Of a stretch of DNA of 15,554 nt, positions 12,784 to 15,554 are shown one piece after another. The stretch's first letter is position 1. The number at the start of each line of letters is the position of its first letter. Made by a program: the position numbers and the translations under genes. Source of the stretch: Candidatus Dojkabacteria bacterium UBA5232 (GTDB lineage: Bacteria; Patescibacteriota; Dojkabacteria; SC72); contig DHUO01000033.1 in NCBI GenBank assembly GCA_002409215.1, positions 1 to 15,554 of the forward strand, given 5' to 3'. Below the pieces are notes generated by a model, which was not told the DNA's origin, searched no databases, and was given only the letters and a program-made list of their open reading frames with translations.

Positions 12784-13663
12784 TCCTTGCAAATACTAAA
12801 AATGAATTAGCAAAATTTTCAAAGATACCTGCATCTTGAAGTGATTCGGCAACATATCGTTCATTAAACAAATTGTAACTTTCAGAAGGGTGGGGACTCG
12901 GAAATAAATAAGGAGTAATTCTGTTCTTTTTTGTTGGGAGATATTCATCAGAAAAAATCTCATAACAAAATTTGTAATCTGGAATGGGGTAGTAGAATCT
13001 AATATCTTGGAATCCAGCACTTTCTAGGAGGTCTTTTAGTTCTTTCCTACTAAAAGTTCTAATACCATCATAGTTAGGATATCCTTCTATGCTTTCAAAG
13101 ATTCTGTTAACATGATCTTCTGGAGCACCTCTCCAATACTTCAATCCAAGTTTATTTTCTATTGCAATTACTATTTCTCCACCTTTCTTTAAAAACCTTT
13201 TATTCTCTTCTAACATTGTTTGGAATGGTTGCTCTCCTTTTGTAAATCTACCAGCATACTCTAGTACTCCAATTAATGTAACGTAATCAAATTTCTGTGT
13301 TAATCTCTGTTTATGTATATTACCGTCGTAAACCTTTAGGTTCTTATTGTCTTTATATCTTTCTCTAATAATATCAGCCCTTCTTTTTGTTAACTCTACT
13401 GCTGTTACATCCATTCTTTTTTCTAGAAAAATCCCAGTTATTGCTCCACAACCAGCTCCCACTTCTAAGATAGATGCTTTCTCTTTGAAGTTGTACCAAG
13501 AGAGTAGGTTTTTTCTGTCAGGCGAAAGATGATATTGAACAGCCCAAGTGTTGTTAGAAACAAGAATCTCTTCAATTTCCTGTTCGCTTGGATTATTTTT
13601 ATATATAGAGAAGATGTAATCTTCTATATCATCCCCATCGTTGTATTGGTATTTTTTCTTCAT
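12776..13663 (-). CDS. SAM-dependent methyltransferase, WbdD-like N-terminal partner
   Basis: A 295-residue class I methyltransferase. It has an N-terminal extension of about 60 residues (with WAVQYHLSPDRKNLL at 40-54), motif I ILEVGAGCGAITG (65-77), the ribose-binding acidic residue Glu90 in VTAVELTKRRAD, the motif II region FDYVTLIGVLEYA (125-137), and IAIENKLGLKYWRGAPEDH, a segment I associate with surface-glycan methyltransferases found next to kinase-like domains. DGIRTFSRKELKDLLESAGF leads to the final sheet, ending NSFLVFARNG. In the related larger proteins I recall, this part is followed in one chain by the kinase-like domain; here a stop intervenes and the next gene starts in the +1 frame with an overlap. 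A -10-like TAAAAT lies 10 nt before the ATG, so the message is nearly leaderless. Confidence 0.83.
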   Translation of the reverse strand: MKKKYQYNDGDDIEDYIFSIYKNNPSEQEIEEILVSNNTWAVQYHLSPDRKNLLSWYNFKEKASILEVGAGCGAITGIFLEKRMDVTAVELTKRRADIIRERYKDNKNLKVYDGNIHKQRLTQKFDYVTLIGVLEYAGRFTKGEQPFQTMLEENKRFLKKGGEIVIAIENKLGLKYWRGAPEDHVNRIFESIEGYPNYDGIRTFSRKELKDLLESAGFQDIRFYYPIPDYKFCYEIFSDEYLPTKKNRITPYLFPSPHPSESYNLFNERYVAESLQDAGIFENFANSFLVFARNG

Positions 13664-13673
13664 AGTAATGGTT

Positions 13674-13679
13674 ATTTTA
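13674..13679 (-). promoter_or_regulatory. -10-like box (TAAAAT) for the methyltransferase/kinase operon
   Basis: The minus strand reads TTATAAAATAAC here; TAAAAT (or TATAAA at 13676-13681) ends 10 nt before the ATG at 13663. Position and spacing match the -10 boxes at 1039-1044 and 9947-9952. No clear -35 is visible. Confidence 0.38.
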
Positions 13680-13731
13680 TAAGACTTTTAACTGTTTTAC
13701 CAGCCCTCTTCTTTTCCCCCTCCCAACATAG

Positions 13732-13752
13732 TATCCTATATAAGTTAGGATA
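13732..13752 (+). promoter_or_regulatory. 7-bp inverted repeat around a TATAAG in the rfbB upstream region
   Basis: TATCCTA (13732-13738) and TAGGATA (13746-13752) are exact reverse complements separated by 7 bases, and the centre contains TATATAAG, a possible -10 for rfbB (13780). It could be an operator over the promoter, a small hairpin, or chance in AT-rich sequence. The rest of the 116-bp divergent region holds a C-rich run (13714-13724) and nothing else I can name. Confidence 0.35.
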
Positions 13753-13779
13753 TCTAAATTTATTTACCTATTAAATAAT

Positions 13780-14799
13780 ATGAAAATCCTAGTAACAGGT
13801 GGTGCCGGCTTCATTGGTTCTTACTTCATAAAATACTGGATACAAAAATATCCAGAACACCATATTACCAACCTAGACAAGCTAACATATGCAGGAAATC
13901 TGGAAAACCTTTTAGAAGTAGAAAACAACCCCAACTACAAATTTGTAAAAGGTGATATATGTGACAAAGACTTAGTAATGGATATTACAAAAGGAATAGA
14001 TCTAATTGTTCACTTCGCAGCAGAATCACACGTAGATAGGAGTATAGAAGGACCAGAAGTATTCATAAAAACAAATATAATGGGTACACAAAATCTCTTA
14101 GAAGCAGCAGTACAAAATGGTAATATAAGATTCCACCATGTATCAACAGACGAAGTCTTTGGAGAACTACCCATAGACAAACCTGAACTCAAATTCACAG
14201 AAGAAACACCGTATGCACCCAAGAGCCCATACTCTGCATCTAAAGCAGCATCAGATCACCTTGTAAGGGCATACCACCATACCTTCAAACTACCAATCAC
14301 AATCTCAAATACATCAAACAACTACGGTCCAAATCAGCATCCAGAAAAACTTATGCCTTTAGCCATAACCAGAGCAATGTTAGATCAAGAAATACCAGTA
14401 TATGGAGATGGCAAACAGATTAGAGACTGGGTTCATGTACAAGACCATGCACATGGGATAGAGTTAGCAATTACAAAAGGTGAAATAGGGCATACATACC
14501 TCTTTGGTGGAGATGGTGAAAGGGAAAATATATGGATAGTAAAAAAGATATTGGAATATTTAGATAAGCCAGAATCATTAATAGTACATGTAGGCGACAG
14601 AAAAGGTCATGATGTAAGATATGCAATAGATAACTCCAAATCAGAAAAAGAATTAGGATATAAACCAGAGAAGAGTGTAGAGGATTGGTTAAAAGAAACA
14701 GTACAGTGGTATATGGATAATAAGAAATGGTGGGAGCCACTAAAACCAGTAGCAGATAAACAAGCAGATAGATACTTATCTACAAGATTAGATAAATAA
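13780..14799 (+). CDS. rfbB: dTDP-glucose 4,6-dehydratase
   Basis: A complete 339-residue extended short-chain dehydrogenase. It converts dTDP-glucose to dTDP-4-keto-6-deoxyglucose, the second step of the dTDP-L-rhamnose and other 6-deoxysugar routes. The NAD-binding GGAGFIG (7-13) is followed by the ribose-site Asp33 in NLDKLTYAGN, the typical RmlB string. AAESHVDRSI (80-89), the catalytic T123-D124-E125 triad in VSTDEVFGEL, and Tyr151/Lys155 in SPYSASKAASDHLVRAY follow. SNNYGPNQHPEKLMPL and GDGKQIRDWVHVQDH are also diagnostic. Length is normal for the family. The ATG has no Shine-Dalgarno. rfbA follows after 17 nt, so they are co-transcribed. Its coding strand is C-rich relative to G, opposite to most neighbouring genes. 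Confidence 0.96.
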   Translation: MKILVTGGAGFIGSYFIKYWIQKYPEHHITNLDKLTYAGNLENLLEVENNPNYKFVKGDICDKDLVMDITKGIDLIVHFAAESHVDRSIEGPEVFIKTNIMGTQNLLEAAVQNGNIRFHHVSTDEVFGELPIDKPELKFTEETPYAPKSPYSASKAASDHLVRAYHHTFKLPITISNTSNNYGPNQHPEKLMPLAITRAMLDQEIPVYGDGKQIRDWVHVQDHAHGIELAITKGEIGHTYLFGGDGERENIWIVKKILEYLDKPESLIVHVGDRKGHDVRYAIDNSKSEKELGYKPEKSVEDWLKETVQWYMDNKKWWEPLKPVADKQADRYLSTRLDK

Positions 14800-14816
14800 T
14801 TTAAACAAATTAACTA

Positions 14817-15554
14817 ATGAAAGCACTAATACTTGCAGGAGGTAGAGGTACAAGATTAAGACCTCTAACACATACTAAAAATAAACACATGTTACCCATT
14901 GGTAATAGACCAATGATAGAGCGAATAATAAAAGACGCTGTTGATTTAGGTATAAAAGAAATAATAATAAATATCAATAAAGGAGATACAGAAATACCAG
15001 AGATGTTAGGTGATGGTAAAAGATTTGGGAAAGGTATAAAACTTCATTACATAGAACAACCAGAACCAAATGGAATGATGTATCCAATTAAACTTGCAGA
15101 GAAATTGATAGGTGATGATGATTTCCTGTTTTCAGCTGGAGATAATATCCTAACAGGTGGTCTCAAACAACACTATGATGATTTCAAAAAGAAGAAATCA
15201 GATGCACATGTCCTTGTGGTTAGAAGACCAGACTATCAAAACTTTGGTGTTGCTGTAATTAAGGGAGATAAGATTGTAAATACAGTCGAAAAACCTAAAG
15301 AATTTGTTAGTGACCTAGTTCTTTCTGCCATATATTTCTTTACACCTGCAGTATTTAAAGCATTTGACTTTGCAAAACCAATAGATCCAAAAGGTACAGG
15401 TAAACCTGAGTACTATCCTCCAGTGATTAATAACTGGTTAATAGAGAATGGGTATACATTCACAGCTTCTGAAGTTACAGGATGGTGGAAGGATACAGGT
15501 GCTCCAGAGGACATAATCTTAGCAAATAGGTTGATACTTGAAAGAGAGTGTTTG
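14817..15554 (+). CDS. rfbA: Glucose-1-phosphate thymidylyltransferase, long type, 3' end outside window
   Basis: The frame from the ATG at 14817 stays open for 246 codons to the window edge. It joins dTTP and glucose-1-phosphate into dTDP-glucose, the first step of the pathway continued by rfbB. The signature LAGGRGTRLRPLTHT (6-20) with HMLPIGNRP binds the nucleotide. SAGDNIL stands where most relatives have LGDNLL and includes the metal-binding Asp. NFGVAVI and VEKPKE are the sugar-site strands. TGWWKDTGAPEDIILANRL near the edge is typical of the longer RmlA subfamily (about 350 residues), so roughly 100 residues, probably the left-handed beta-helix part, lie beyond the window. A UTP-using or other sugar-1-phosphate nucleotidyltransferase is the alternative, made less likely by the rfbB neighbour 17 nt upstream. 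Confidence 0.9.
   Translation, partial: MKALILAGGRGTRLRPLTHTKNKHMLPIGNRPMIERIIKDAVDLGIKEIIININKGDTEIPEMLGDGKRFGKGIKLHYIEQPEPNGMMYPIKLAEKLIGDDDFLFSAGDNILTGGLKQHYDDFKKKKSDAHVLVVRRPDYQNFGVAVIKGDKIVNTVEKPKEFVSDLVLSAIYFFTPAVFKAFDFAKPIDPKGTGKPEYYPPVINNWLIENGYTFTASEVTGWWKDTGAPEDIILANRLILERECL

Noticed and set aside
13701..13726. A possible G-quadruplex on the minus strand (GGGAGGGGG, GGG, GG).
   Set aside because: Only three runs of three or more G are present, so a stable three-tetrad structure is not supported.
13529..13774. A plus-strand frame of 81 codons with hydrophobic runs.
   Set aside because: It lies antisense to the methyltransferase 5' end and its promoter region, has no recognisable motif, and its hydrophobicity comes from reading T-rich antisense sequence.
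1..15554. TGA recoded to Gly or Trp, as in some CPR lineages and Mollicutes.
   Set aside because: Genes up to 944 residues have no in-frame TGA, Trp is encoded by TGG, and reading TGA as sense does not extend any truncated gene.
1..15554. tRNA, rRNA, CRISPR array, insertion sequence or integrase.
   Set aside because: I found no cloverleaf, regularly spaced direct repeats, transposase motifs or terminal inverted repeats on either strand by eye.

Overview
The window is AT-rich (roughly two thirds A+T by eye). It holds about fourteen genes packed almost end to end, all for building, flipping and decorating a cell-surface polysaccharide. The gene styles point to a Candidate Phyla Radiation (Patescibacteria) bacterium: a DUF2304/GT2 pair, a WbpA/WecC-type dehydrogenase beside an epimerase of the GTRAQFIK type, scarce Shine-Dalgarno sequences, promoters sitting almost on the start codons, and tiny gaps or overlaps between genes. 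This placement is inference; another AT-rich lineage is possible. The standard code fits. All 14 visible stop codons are TAA (12) or TAG (2), and none is TGA.

Layout. (1) Minus strand, 18-1030: a soluble DPM1-like GT2 and, overlapping by one base, a DUF2304 membrane protein. (2) Plus strand, 1131-8098, one likely operon: UDP-N-acetylhexosamine 6-dehydrogenase, a membrane-anchored polyprenyl-phosphate-sugar GT2, a truncated UDP-GlcNAc 2-epimerase, a SAM methyltransferase, a UPF0104/LPG-synthase-type membrane protein whose 5' end looks frameshifted, and a 944-residue YfhO-like membrane protein. (3) Minus strand, 8087-9937: two abutting GT2 enzymes. (4) Plus strand, 9992-11839: a two-domain protein, CgeB-like GT-B followed by GT-A. 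(5) Minus strand, 11836-13663: a methyltransferase overlapping a kinase-like protein with a C-terminal coiled coil. (6) Plus strand, 13780 to the window end: rfbB and a long-type rfbA cut by the edge. The transcription units meet in three divergent promoter regions (1031-1130, 9938-9991, 13664-13779) and two convergent tail overlaps (8087-8098, 11836-11839). No stretch over 300 bases lacks a gene.

How the genes fit together (inference). RfbA/RfbB supply dTDP-4-keto-6-deoxyglucose and the dehydrogenase supplies a UDP-aminohexuronate. The GT2 and GT-B/GT-A enzymes assemble glycan. The polytopic GT2, the UPF0104 protein and the YfhO-like protein resemble the three-part glycosylation systems of Firmicutes: polyprenyl-phosphate-sugar synthase, flippase, GT-C transferase.

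The most interesting part is the pair at 11836-13663. Its order, methyltransferase then kinase then coiled coil then basic tail, is that of the E. coli O8/O9a chain terminator WbdD, but split into two overlapping genes. It may cap and measure glycan chains.
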